From contig NC_052117.1 of assembly GCF_012273895.1 (NCBI RefSeq), positions 1,426,001-1,490,000 of the forward strand: a stretch of 64,000 bases of DNA, given 5' to 3'. Each line of letters starts with the position of its first letter. Positions within the stretch are counted from its first letter, which is position 1. This stretch comes from Zerene cesonia (taxonomy: Eukaryota > Arthropoda > Insecta > Lepidoptera > Pieridae). Below the pieces are notes generated by a model, which did not search any database, had not been told where the DNA came from, and saw only the letters and a program-made list of their open reading frames with translations. The position numbers and the translations under genes are program-made. Below, one piece after another: positions 10,392-21,700 of the stretch.

Positions 10392-13300
10392 GGAGAAAAT
10401 TCGTGAATCCGTCGAAATACCGATTTTGACAAGATGCTGTTTTTGCTTTCCCCTGAGGAAAGGCCTCGTCACCTTCGCTTATGTGAACCTTGTAAGTATA
10501 ATATTTTTGGATTTAATAAATTTAAAATTATATACATGACACAATTTATTCTATCATACGTGCACACGTTTGTAATAACGGTACGGATAAATATAGATAT
10601 TAAATATATAAAAACATTAAAAAATAGAAATTTCCATAATGTTTATTTTCAAAATGTGTCATCTAATATCTTATGACAGAAAGTATCTATGCAATATTAT
10701 GATGAATATAACAGATAATGAATAAGAACAGATTTTAAAACGGATCTATCCACTATCGTTATCTCTAAAACAAACATTAATTCGCATGTCATTTGTTTTG
10801 TTGTATTCATACGTTTACACACACTTACATATTTATCAAATACCTTGGACTATATTGATATAAATACATACGTTATACATGTGCGTACGTATATGTAAAT
10901 ATGTAAATGTAGTACGAGATGCAAAAAAAGTTTCTATTAAGTGTCATCCATGTTGATTTCGACTACTTTCTCCAAAGTGAAATTGTTCTTGCGAATCTGC
11001 TTTTATAATGTGTTAATTATACAATTTTCGCGAACCGTTCGTTGAGGTCAATAATGCATTTAATTAAAGATCTATAAAAGATGCTCGTCTAATGCAATGT
11101 TTAATTTATGGTTGTCAACGTCAAAATAAACTATATTGTAGCTTTGCATTGAAACAATTAGATAGTAATATAACTGCGTACTTGGAATTTGTTTCGATTC
11201 CACGTAAAGCGTGTTTTCTATTCCACGAATTTGCATTTATTTAACCTCTGTATATGCTTTTATTGAATTTATCTACAGAGATTATCGTTAGCCTCTGTGA
11301 AGCTGAACCGATTTTTATTTTAAACTAGTGTACGAGGAATGTCAAATGTTTAACCACTACTTATTAGTATGCCTTTATTTCATAGTGTCATTGGAAAAAG
11401 ATTTGGTAAAGGTGATTTTGTAAGATGTTTTTTTAGTAGATTTCTTGGCAAACTTTCTATCCCTATCGTTTTATACACATTAAAAAAATCAAATTCACTC
11501 ACAAGTAACACTGTTTCTTATTTATTGATATTCTGTTAATGATAAAGTTAAATAACGTTGTAAATATATCTATTACAATACGCTAATATTCTTTTTGAGA
11601 CTTTACAAAATATTAATTTAGCTACGTTTTGTCAAAAAAGATACTTCTATATATCTATAAGATGCTTATAGTGCTGCGCTAATTATGGAAGCACACTAGT
11701 AGCACAGCACTATAAGAGAAATGATTGCTTATAATACGACTTTAATAGATCTGTAAGGAAACATATAATATTATCATTTCTTATTAATAACATATAAATA
11801 GGTCTTTGAATAACGGCGCTTCTTGATTTTTATCGAGATCTATTTAAAATTTCACTCCGAACAAAATCCGCAAAATTCACCCTTCGACAGTTCTACACTA
11901 ACGCAATCCATTGCTGCTCGGTTTCAGCTGTTAACAATAGCGGTGACCATTATGCTGGCGATGTACATCTCATACGTGCGATCGTCCGGTCAGACAAACA
12001 CCACAGAGTATCCGCGCCTGATCGCTGACACGACAGCATTGCTGATAGAAGCTGCCATGTCCGTGGTATTCATTGTTGCATTGCATAAGGTTAGTTTTTT
12101 TGTGTTCTAAAAAATGGCGGGATTTATAATTAAATTGAAATATTGTTTTGAAGACGGCAAACGCTGCAAACGCTGTTCTGCCTTACTCTTATCATTTAGG
12201 GGTATGAAAAATAGATATTGGCCGATTCTCAGACCCGATGTGCACACAAAATTTCATAAGAATCGGTCCAGCCGTTTCGGAGTAATATCTAACATTTAAT
12301 AGTATCTAACATTGAATTTTATATATATAGAGATAGAGATAAAATAAGCATAGCTTGAAAAATTAAAACAGAAACCACGCTTAATTGTTAGAATCAACAA
12401 AATTACACCCAACTTAAACTAAATTAAACACTGAAATTGTTTTATCCTGGCGATTATGAATATAAGATAAACACATAAGATTACTATTTTACCACTGATC
12501 CGATTTGGTTAAAATCGAAAGAACATACAGGCGAAGCTAATAACCGTGAAAATTATGAAAAATAAAAAGGGAAGCGATTTCTCATTTGGATGTTTTTGTA
12601 ACGGAATCGTGGAAATAACTGACTCGTGTTTTATTACCTACCCTCAAAGATCTGTGTCAATAATCTAGTGATTTATAATTGCAATATGCAATTCCTAGTT
12701 TTTAAGTCCGACATCTCCTCTAAATATCTCCACATATAACTAACAATATTCTTTTGGAAAAGAAAAAACAATCCATTAATACAATACGTTGGAACATTCC
12801 AGAAACACGTGCTGCTCATGAAGGTATACCTGTACTTCGAAATAGTCTTCTCGGTGATTGGTTTCGTGTACAGCGTCGTTTTCCTCACCAGGGAAACGGC
12901 TGGTGAACTCTTCCTCATACTGTTCCAGCTGAGTAAGTTATCTGTGAATTTCTAGTATTATTATGTACATATTAAAAATATACCTCGTTCTCGGTGGGAT
13001 CCGGGCTTATTGATACATTTCATATCATACTATGAGTCCTATCTGAATTTCTTGTTCATCATGAGCATGAAATGAACGAATGAAATTATCGGAATTCAGG
13101 CTTAAAGCATCAATTATTTGATTGAATAGTTTTTCTTAGATGAAGACGTTTTTATATACATTTTGATCATCAGTGATTTGAATGCCCGTACGTCATATTA
13201 AGTGTATGTGAGTATATAGGTGACATTACTTTTTAATGCGCCACACATATGTCGATATAATCAAATACAGTTGTCTCAGTATGGTATGTACATATACAAA

Positions 13301-15185
13301 CAGACGATTAGATTCAGTGCAACGGCACAACTAGCTGTACCCTGCCACGCTTCGTTGGGGCCCATTATTGTTACATGGAGATGACATTTTACAAAAATGG
13401 AATGACTTGTAATTTAAAAAACATCTTATGTGAATCGGAAAAACATAATCCTGTCTTGGAATTCACTCGATGAAGAAGTTCGAAACAAATTGGCAATCTC
13501 TTCTAGAAATTAACATTTAAATTTTAAGAATGAATTGTTCTTTGCTATGATATTTATATTTTATGCCGACATTTCGAACACGCAACCCGAGATGTCACAT
13601 ATCTTGATAGGATAACTGTTAATTACTTAAATAATACACAAGAAAATTAAAACAACTTAACATATTGAAATTAAAAACTTTTTAACGGATTTTAAACGCG
13701 ATTTATTCATCATATTATTAACTCGACGTTTCGAACACTTCACAACGAGCGTGGTCGCAGTCTTAAAGTTCTTACGTTTAAAATCCGTTAAAAAGTTTTT
13801 TAATTTCTAAATGTATAATACTCGCGTAAAATCAAACACAAGATAATACTTATATAACTTAACATTTTACATACAAATTAAAAAAATCTTTGAATCGATC
13901 AAGACACGTGAAATAATTTCGCCAGTAGAAGCACTGACGCTGCAGATGTTTAAATTTCGCTAAAAAAATGTCGTAGAAATTTTGTCGGTTGTCGCCATAG
14001 CAGAATTATAAAAGAGAAAGCAGTGAACAGGTTTGTGAGGCAGGATTAGATCAGTTAAAATGCCAATAATGGTAAAAGAGATATAAAATAATCTACCTAC
14101 TAGCTGCGCCCCGCGGTTGCACCCGCTTCAGCCGTATCCCGTAGGAATAACGGAATAAAAAGTTGCCTTTGTGTTATTCCAGTTATCCAGCTATCTACAT
14201 GGCATTTTTATTGGAATCGGTTCAATAGTTTTTGCGTGAAAGAGTAACAAAAATACACACATCCATCACACGTGCGTGCCACGGGTAAAGCCGGGGCGGA
14301 TAGAATTATAAAACTCATCCTGATGCACGCTTATCAACACACACTCAGACATCTTCACATACATATACAGTCACACCCATCCACACACCCACTCACACAC
14401 ACGCACTCTTTTTTATTTTATTTTATTAATTTCTACTTTCCTTCTTGTCCCCTCATATCAAGAAAATGATAAATATGACGTATTATAATTAAAGGCATAC
14501 TAATTTAACTAAAGTAAGGAAAGAAGCTGGTGCCTGTCCACACAGGCGAATTCTTTAAACTCAGCTTAGAACGGGTGCCTCTTATCACAATTTCTGTAAT
14601 TGTCTATAATTTAGAATATCTAGCAATTTGATAAGATTTCTTTTTTCCAAATAATTATAAATAACATTTATTTTCAATTTATCTGCACATGTGGATAACA
14701 TTACCACTGCTTAAAACGGTGAAGGAAAACATCGTGAGGAAACCGGCATGTCCAAGAATCAAAAGTTCGACGACGTGTGACATCTGCCAACCCGCACTTG
14801 GCCAGCGTGGTGGATTATGGTCTGAACCCTCACAGGAGGCCTGTGTCCCAGCAGTGGGAACACATATGGGCTGATGATGATGATGATAATACAGCAGACG
14901 AACGAAAAAGTCTTAATTATATGTTATGCTTATGACTTAATTTTGCCGCCTTTCGAAATGGATGCTTTTAGTAAAATTATAATTGTGTAATTGAGGATAA
15001 TTTATTAATGTGAACATACTATAGTTGTCTGACATTAGTTATACATTAGTTATACGATGATGATGATAAATAACATTTATTTTTCAGTGGTACAATTCTA
15101 TCTGGTGATTTTAATTTGGAGCTCCATAGTGAAGATGGCCAGAGACGACACCGTGAAATATGTGCGAAATAGAGAAACTGTTTAA
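10392..15185 (+). CDS. Gene A: insect four-helix membrane protein, first exon missing
   Basis: Four exons are visible: 10392-10491 (acceptor CTCCAG, donor GTAAGT), 11928-12089 (TTTCAG, GTTAGT), 12803-12932 (TTCCAG, GTAAGT) and 15088-15185 (TTTCAG, stop TAA). All join in frame and give at least 162 residues. The first visible exon needs two bases from an unlocated 5' exon. Its frame carries a Cys-rich patch, TRCCFCFPLRKG, just before the first membrane helix, a pattern I associate with small insect tetraspan proteins (DUF4728- or MARVEL-like; unverified). Helix 1 spans the 10491/11928 junction. Helix 2 is around IEAAMSVVFIVAL, helix 3 around IVFSVIGFVYSVVFL, and helix 4 crosses the last junction (LILFQLMVQFYLVILIWSS). 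A sequon NTT lies between helices 1 and 2. The tail is short and charged. The ATG at 10434 is in the wrong frame. The molecular role is unknown. Gene B is a convergent paralogue. Confidence 0.8.
11665..11716. repeat. Short hairpin (16-base arms)
   Basis: CTTATAGTGCTGCGCT at 11665-11680 pairs with AGCACAGCACTATAAG at 11701-11716 with one mismatch, around a 20-base loop. It lies in an intron of gene A. It may be the remnant of a small foldback element; nothing shows that it is expressed. Confidence 0.7.
12190..12345 (+). mobile_element. Dispersed repeat fragment in a gene A intron
   Basis: It contains TTGGCCGATTCTCAGACCCG and CATAAGAATCGGTCCAGCCG then TTTCGGAG, wording typical of a widespread lepidopteran repeat, and ends in an ATATATAGAGATAGAGAT tract. 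An open frame through it (12114-12299) is not a gene. Confidence 0.6.
13664..13855 (-). mobile_element. Short retroposed element, copy 3 of 3, with inverted arms
   Basis: This reverse copy is flanked by a perfect 10-base duplication, AACTTAACAT, at 13654-13663 and 13856-13865. Inside, 13667-13698 and 13775-13807 are near-perfect inverted repeats of 32 and 33 bases (one extra T) around a 76-base middle. The inverted arms are clear only in this copy; the others have lost or never had one arm. It lies in the last intron of gene A. Confidence 0.85.
14099..14270 (-). mobile_element. Copy of the CTAGCTGCGCCCCGCGG dispersed element
   Basis: It starts CTAGCTGCGCCCCGCGGTTG and continues through CGTATCCCGTAGGAATAACG and GTTTTTGCGTGAAAGAGTAA to the CACACATCC end. 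It is the reverse orientation of the 8938-9141 copy and lies in the last intron of gene A. A CA-rich tract follows it at about 14325-14412. Confidence 0.8.
14694..14888 (+). mobile_element. Retroelement 3' end with GATGAT tail
   Basis: It holds GGTGAAGGAAAACATCGTGA then GGAAACCGGCATGTC, CACTTGGCCAGCGTGGTGGA, and TGTGTCCCAGCAGTGGGAAC followed by an (ATG)n tail. This sentence with a trinucleotide tail is a very common lepidopteran retroelement terminus; I infer a 5'-truncated LINE or its dependent SINE. Confidence 0.7.
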
Positions 15186-16878
15186 TTCATATAACCTCTT
15201 TTAATTTTGATACAAACTTTATTAACGTATATATTTATGAAATCATTTATAGTGACATTGTTTAATAAGCAAATCGTAATTATATGTATAATTGTTAAAA
15301 ATTTAATTTTATAATCTTCGGTTATATCGTTCATTTGCTACTGATTGATATTTTTATATCTTTAACATTGATGTGTTAAAAACCCAAGATGCTCATAAAT
15401 AATATTAAATTTAAAACTGTGCGTTCCTTTTCAATAGACCAACTCGCATCTAGGCGCGGCTTTATAAAAACACTTTAAACAATTTGCGTAAGGTAACACT
15501 AAATAATTAATACATATAATTGGTAAGTATTAAGCGATAATTTCAAGCGTTATTCATATGATTGTGCATCTTGGGTTTTTTTATTTATTAATTAATGGTT
15601 TTAATTTATCATTTAACATAACAAACCTCAATGTATGTACAAAAAAAATTATGTTGTGTGTGGACGTTTAGAAAAGTTTTGTAGAATTACTAATAAATTT
15701 GCTCATTTACAACCGACGTTTCCAAATACGAAGATGGTACACCTTCGTATTTTTTTTTTAAATTCTATTTTTTTTGTTTTGTTTGCCGATAATTTCGCTG
15801 GTTTTCAACCGATTGACGTGAATGTTTTTGTGTTTGACAGTTAATTATTATTATCGTTTTAAAATTTGGAAGTATCTCTCTCACTGGGACGTCGGTGAGT
15901 GCTAACAAACTATGTTAATAAATGTTATAAATTTAAGCCTTTAAATGTCCTGTTTAATACTTTTAAAGGTTAAAATCGCATATTTTATTGTTTTATGTTG
16001 GATAACGGAAAGCATTTTGTATAATAATAAAACTTCTTAAATTTTTGCAATAACAATCACCTATATTTGTAGTTTTTTCGCGAGTAATTTGCTAAAGCAT
16101 AAAAAAGATATTTAAAAGCAATTTGTGATACAAATATTTTAGAAGATAAATTATTAAAGAACTAATGAAATATATTTTTTAATATTTACAGATGCTATCG
16201 TGCCTTAAAAATAGAATTTATAGTTTTATATTCTGTTATTTTTTAAACTTAAAAAAAATTACATATTGTAAATAGTATAGTATAGATATAAGTGATTATG
16301 CCAAAAATAAAACAACTCGAATAAAATAAATTATTCTTTTTATTTATTACATTATAAAAAATTTATTGTTTGCACTTTTTACATTCCGAATATAGATGAA
16401 ACACTATAATTACGTAGTTTTCTAGTGCTATAATATAAAGTTTATAAAAATATACTTATAGATGAGTCGAATGCGACCACTTCAATTGGCCCGTTTATTA
16501 AAAGCGACCGCGTGTTGTTAACTGCCTGAATGATATCCTAATTAAACTGACTGACAAAAGCGTTAATACAGATGACTATACAAGAATAAAAACTCAATGA
16601 AGCTCTGCGTATTTTTTTTTGAGTATTCAATTAATTTTTGAGAGTTGGGACATCGTAGATGTTATAATATTATAATCAAATGCAAATCAAATGCGATGAT
16701 TTAATTATAACCTTAAATTTAAGTAGAAGCAGTAAAATTTACGAAATATATACAAATATGGACCTACCTACACTCAGACATTCTTTGGTCTAGGTCCAAT
16801 TCTGAAACATATATATTTTTTTTGGAATGCGTCGTGGAAACATGTCAATTTAATAGCTTTTTCCGTGTTATCTAATTT
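15186..16878. other. Convergent intergenic stretch between genes A and B
   Basis: It holds the 3' ends of both genes. It is very AT-rich with no coding signal. A minus-strand AATAAA (TTTATT at 16343-16348) could serve gene B, about 530 bases beyond its stop. No clear AATAAA is seen directly after gene A. Confidence 0.55.
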
Positions 16879-19800
16879 CTAAGCTGATGTATACCAATTA
16901 TCGATGTGATGCAAACTCTTCAGTCGTTCAGTTTCTTCACCGTTTTCTTCCAATTGTTTGAAAAAGCTCGCAACTATCATGAGCATGTAGAAGCGAATCA
17001 CTGTAATTGAAAATAATCTTATATAAACTTTCAATGTTTTTGGGCTAATTGCAAATATTTTCGCCGGTTTCCTTTTCCCCGCCATTACCAGTCCATTCCT
17101 TTCTCCAATCAATCCCTTTCTTTTCCCTTACCAGCAGCGCATTCGCAGTACAGTATCTCTGTGGATGTTCATAGGCAGTGGTGATTGCTAACCATCGCAA
17201 TCGTTCATTTAAAAAAAGGTAACCAAGGAAGAAAAGTGATCAAGTAGATTTCATTGAATCTATAGGGATAAAATGAAAAGCTAAAAGGCTCCTGTATCTC
17301 GGAGCCAACACCCATAACTTTGGTAATGGACGTCAATGGCGACACATTTAGCTACTAACACTAGTCTTGTATTAGATAATTACTATTCGATCTATGGATA
17401 TAAAATTTACATGATATTGTTATCAGAAAGCGTCATACAAGATATCTTAGAAGAAAAGCATTTTTCTTTTTATTAGTGGCATCACTTAGTAGAGTCACTG
17501 CGCCAATTCCCTGTGTAAATCTTAAAGATTTTTTGAGAAACATCACATTTGGTCATGTTTGTATCCATTAGGACTATATAAAGCATGTTACATAAGCTCC
17601 TAGATACAAACAGTTTTTAGGTTGTTTGTAGGTAATGGACAGTGTTTTGAATAATAACAGTTCTCCTGGCTGAAATTCCACCACAACAATCACACTCGGT
17701 TCACCAGCCAATAGTCCTGAAGATATCATAGTACAGGCATACGTGCATAAACACAAATGCACTCTATACCATGACACTTATGGATTTGAAAAAAATAAAG
17801 CATAGAAACAACAGCACGTGTCCAATAATTTAGTTGAGTTGGCATTGACAAACCTATTTATCAGTATAAATATAGTAGGGTAATATGTTCAATTTTTTTT
17901 TTTATGTTACAGTCGGCAATGGAGCTGGTGGGACGCCTGATGGTAAGCGCTACCACCGCCCATGAACATTTGGAGAGGCATAAGGTCCATTGCAGACCTT
18001 ACGCCTCTACAAATGGATTGCTGACTTTTTGGGAAGGGATTAAGAAAGGATTGGCAATAGGAATAAAGGAAAGGACTGGGAAGGGTAAGGAAAATGATAT
18101 GGGCCTCCTCTCAATTGACATTTTTATAAAATTTTGTATTTTCTAGCTGTTGACCGTAGCTTCTGCGCGTTTTGAGAGCAAATTCCAAAGGCAATAAGAT
18201 ATTTCACCGAAAAATTTAGCCTGTATTACTACTTACTACTCTAGACCCTTTTTTATTGTTTCTTTTATAGTGGGGAAATCTGGCATACTAGATATCCATG
18301 GCTCCCGGGGAAGAAGCCGTGGGTTATGTCCGATTCCTACCGACTATCAAGCCCCCTAACTATCTCCTGACAGAATTATTGCAAGTATTAACCAAGAATA
18401 TTTCAGCATAGAGTTGCTCCAATGCTTTTTCGTTCGTATAGTATTAGTCAGGTAGTAAGAATTTAGATACTTACTAAGCGCCAAGAACTCGATGACATAG
18501 AGGAGTAGCGAATTATCGCTGGTGTGGTTGACCAGACTCGTTGTGCTCCACAGAACGAACATCAGGACCGAGATACTGACTTGTATGGATGTCCAGATTA
18601 TCCATGGCTTTATTAGTTTCAGTTTCTCCTGGAATTGTTTGATAAAACCATTAATCTCTTGGACATGAATCTTAAAAGATGCATTATTCTCTAAAATGTA
18701 TTAATAATAATATTTACTAAAAGAATAATAAAAATTATTTACTAAAAGAAATATTTACTAATTAATGTTATGATATTTTAAATAGAAATGCTAAAACTCT
18801 AAGGTAAAAGTTTTCGCTCCTTTCAACACACGCTTTAATTGCTTAGATTCGATGGTAACTGTCTTTATGGAACTACTATGTTTTTGTAATATAAAGAACT
18901 CATGATTAGGGCAACCTCGCGACTTCTTACAATAAATAATAATCATGTTCCCAATAAATGCTATGCAGAATGAAAACTAACAGAATAGTGGTCATCTACA
19001 CCATTGAGTCAACCAAACAAACAAACAAATATTAATTTTAAATTAGCATATAATTGTATTCAGTGGAACGTGTTTGGACGTAATTAATATAACAAATGAA
19101 TTGTGACGGGTTCTGCATTGCTAAATAATCTGATTGCATGTTGATTAACAACCTGACAGACACACTCTATTTGTTGTTTTGATCGTAAAAGTGGATGAAA
19201 TTAATTATAATAATTATCCTCTTTTTTAAATAACAGGCACTATACATTTTCAATGTTTTCAGATTCTAAATCTTGTCCCAAGTAGTAATACATATTACAA
19301 TTCTAAGGTTAAAGTTTTCACTCCTTAAAGTTTAAAGTTTTTACCCAAAACCGCTTAAATTAGTTTATTTATTTTTTATTATCGTATAGTCGAATTTCCG
19401 AGTCCTCTTGTGGGGTATAGGATAGATCCTTTATGCATCTGTTACACGCATCGATTATATCTTTACGGTAATGCTTTCCTTCCTTCTGTATCCAGCCTTA
19501 CCGTGAAGCCGGGAAATAAACCTAGCACCATTAACCGTGGTGATATTATTTGTATATACCTACATACCCTAATAACCCCGACCAGCAGGATAGCGGTCAG
19601 GAACAAAGTGAAAGAGTGTGTCAGCGTCAGTCCGATGACGACTGTGTAGGCGAAGGCCACGTTGAAGTCGCTGACATCGAACTCCTCAGGCAGGTGGAGG
19701 ATGGACTTGAGGCATTGAGCTAGCGCCAATATTGAGTATAGCTGGAATAGAACATTAGCTCATCAACGGGAAGGTTCCAAATACTTTTACATTTGTTTTT

Positions 19801-21700
19801 TTTGGCGGTTTCCAAAGATAAAAAGTAAGTTTGTAAAGATCGATTTGATTAAAGAATCAAATCGACCTTTACTATAAAGAATTTATAAATAACGACACAT
19901 CTTTATGTGTCATATGAATTTATAAATAACGACACATAAAGATGTTTCGTTATTTATAAATTCTTTATAGTACATATAATAAATATAGCATTACAAAAAT
20001 AACATGTAACCTACGTGTACAAATCAGTTCTTTATTTATGATACGGCAGACAAACACAAATACACACTCTTCGTTTGTTCAGGGATTTAAATATTATTTA
20101 ATAATTCCTTAACAACTATATCCAGTAAAAATCAATGTTTTAATGCCTACTTACAATGACAATAATACCAGAAAATATGCTCCCAAATTTCAAGGAAAGA
20201 CAGGCGAAACTCCGCTGCCGTGGAATCACGTCCAGAGAACTGGAAAATTCTGAAAAGTGTAGTACGGGGACATTAAATTATATAGGAATAATTATTTCTT
20301 TCTAAATTAGTCCAGATCGGCTTTCAAATAAAAAATAATCATCCAAAGGCTGCTTAGTTGTTCATGAAAGAGTATATCTACCCAAACAAATTCGCATATA
20401 TAATGTTATACATCTATTATACTGCGATACATCCATTAATATATCTAATTAGATACCATAAATCAAGAGGCCTTGGATTTCTAAATATTTTTTTTTTTAT
20501 TAATTGCCGCATTCGTATTACCTTCTTGGTACATTAAGTAATTAACAAATCGGTCACAGGTATCCGGGAACAAGCGCCTCTAACGAGGTCTGCTTTGTAA
20601 ACAAATGGTTACTACATCAATAATTTTTTAATTACGATTGATTTCTTTATTCGAATACAGTCTATTTAGTTTTAGTGTTCACGCGTAAAGAGGTACTTCC
20701 AATAACGGTCGCGCATTGGAGCTACAACAACTCCAAACGGTTTTTTAATTTATTTCTGGTGTCAAATGCGATAGGAGTAAAGGTAGCATATCGTTCGTCT
20801 ACAATGGCTTCTTCGCATGTGCGGTATTGCTAACGATAAGTAATGACCGTATCAAATTAAAACATAACGTGGCTTTGTTCTCTTTTAACGTCTCATGAAT
20901 TCGAAATTAATACAACGTATATTTTCTCTTCATATTCTACTATTGTATCGCATTTTGAGTTCGTTAAATATGAAAATGTTTTTAGTTATCTGTTACATTT
21001 AATAATTTGTACGTTAAATTAACCGGAAGTGTAATTATTAACTTTTCGGATGTTATGATTAATTTAGTCTGTGATGCGTAATAATTCAAAATGAAAAAAA
21101 AACTAATGGATTCTAATCAATCCAATTCCATTTAAATTGTGTTGTTAATTATAAGTTAAACACTTTCAAATACGTTTTATTCAATGATAACACTAGCTAA
21201 TTTATATAGTATCCCACTACGAAATTTATTCTCCGATGTTGACCTATTAAAAAATAAATAGAAAAGCATTGCTGTAAAATTATTAATACTTGTATTAAGC
21301 TATCTCCGAGATAACAATCAAACATTTCTGATTCTTATCTCTGTTATTGAAAATTTATACATTTATTTTACTTTTAAAAATTGTTATCATTGCGACTCAT
21401 AAATAACACTTACTTCGTAAACACAGGATCTTTTATAGATTTTAAATACTGGATATATCTGTTATTTGTTCTTAAATAACACTTTAATTATAGTATGCTG
21501 AGAATAAAATGTAACTTTACTATTTCTTCACATTTTTTTTTTTACGTAGGTTGCCTACGCGTTGCCATACAACATAATCTATAATTACAAAGCGTATTCA
21601 TAATTCGAATTCTCGAATGTTCTGGAACGTTCTATTCGTTTCAAAAGTATAATAAGTTAAAATATAATGTCACAATGCATAGAAACTTACTCGACTTCAT
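16879..21700 (-). CDS. Gene B: insect four-helix membrane protein, complete
   Basis: Five exons on the minus strand: 21700-21691 (ATGAAGTCGA, then GTAAGT), 20249-20155, 19741-19568, 18628-18475 and 17000-16879 (stop TAG). Every junction has an AG acceptor and GT donor and the phases add up to 184 residues. Predicted helices: about 25-47 (GSIFSGIIVILYSILALAQ), 63-90 (TVVIGLTLTHSFTLFLTAIL), 101-120 (WIIWTSIQVSISVLMFVLWS) and 130-157 (LYVIEFLALMIRFYMLMIVA). A sequon NHT lies between helices 3 and 4. The short N-terminal region has a single Cys before helix 1, where gene A has a Cys cluster. The C-terminal tail is acidic-basic and probably cytosolic. Intron positions and phases match gene A, so the pair arose by duplication. 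The family is probably an insect tetraspan group of unknown function. The start is chosen because its phase and donor fit exon 2 exactly. Confidence 0.85.
17054..17216 (+). mobile_element. SINE-like copy in the last intron of gene B
   Basis: It contains GCCGGTTTCCTTTTCCCCGC, CAGCAGCGCATTCGCAGTAC and GGTGATTGCTAACCATCGCA, and ends in an A run. It belongs to the same family as 4514-4720 but is more diverged. The 16879-17112 open frame runs from exon 5 of gene B into this element and is not the true protein start. Confidence 0.7.
17892..18115 (-). mobile_element. SINE-like element with poly-T start (reverse copy), gene B intron
   Basis: It begins with T11, then CGGCAATGGAGCTGGTGGGA and CGCCTGATGGTAAGCGCTAC, and ends near GGACTGGGAAGGGTAAGGAA then GGGCCTCC. 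It is a reverse-strand insertion of the family at 4514-4720, longer at its 5' side. The open frame 17904-18146 lies inside it. Confidence 0.8.
19833..19872. repeat. Hairpin with 18-base arms
   Basis: GTAAAGATCGATTTGATT (19833-19850) and its reverse complement at 19855-19872 match at 17 of 18 positions around a 4-base loop. It directly abuts and shares two bases with the longer inverted repeat that follows. Both lie in intron 2 of gene B. Confidence 0.9.
19871..19971. repeat. Inverted repeat with 41-base arms
   Basis: Positions 19871-19911 and 19931-19971 are reverse complements over 41 bases with a single mismatch, separated by 19 bases. The arms read ACTATAAAGAATTTATAAAT at the outside and TCTTTATGTGTC toward the loop. 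The loop itself repeats ATTTATAAATAAC from the arm. Either strand would fold into a long stem, and the DNA could extrude a cruciform. It may be a small foldback transposon; a hairpin RNA source is possible but unsupported. Confidence 0.92.
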
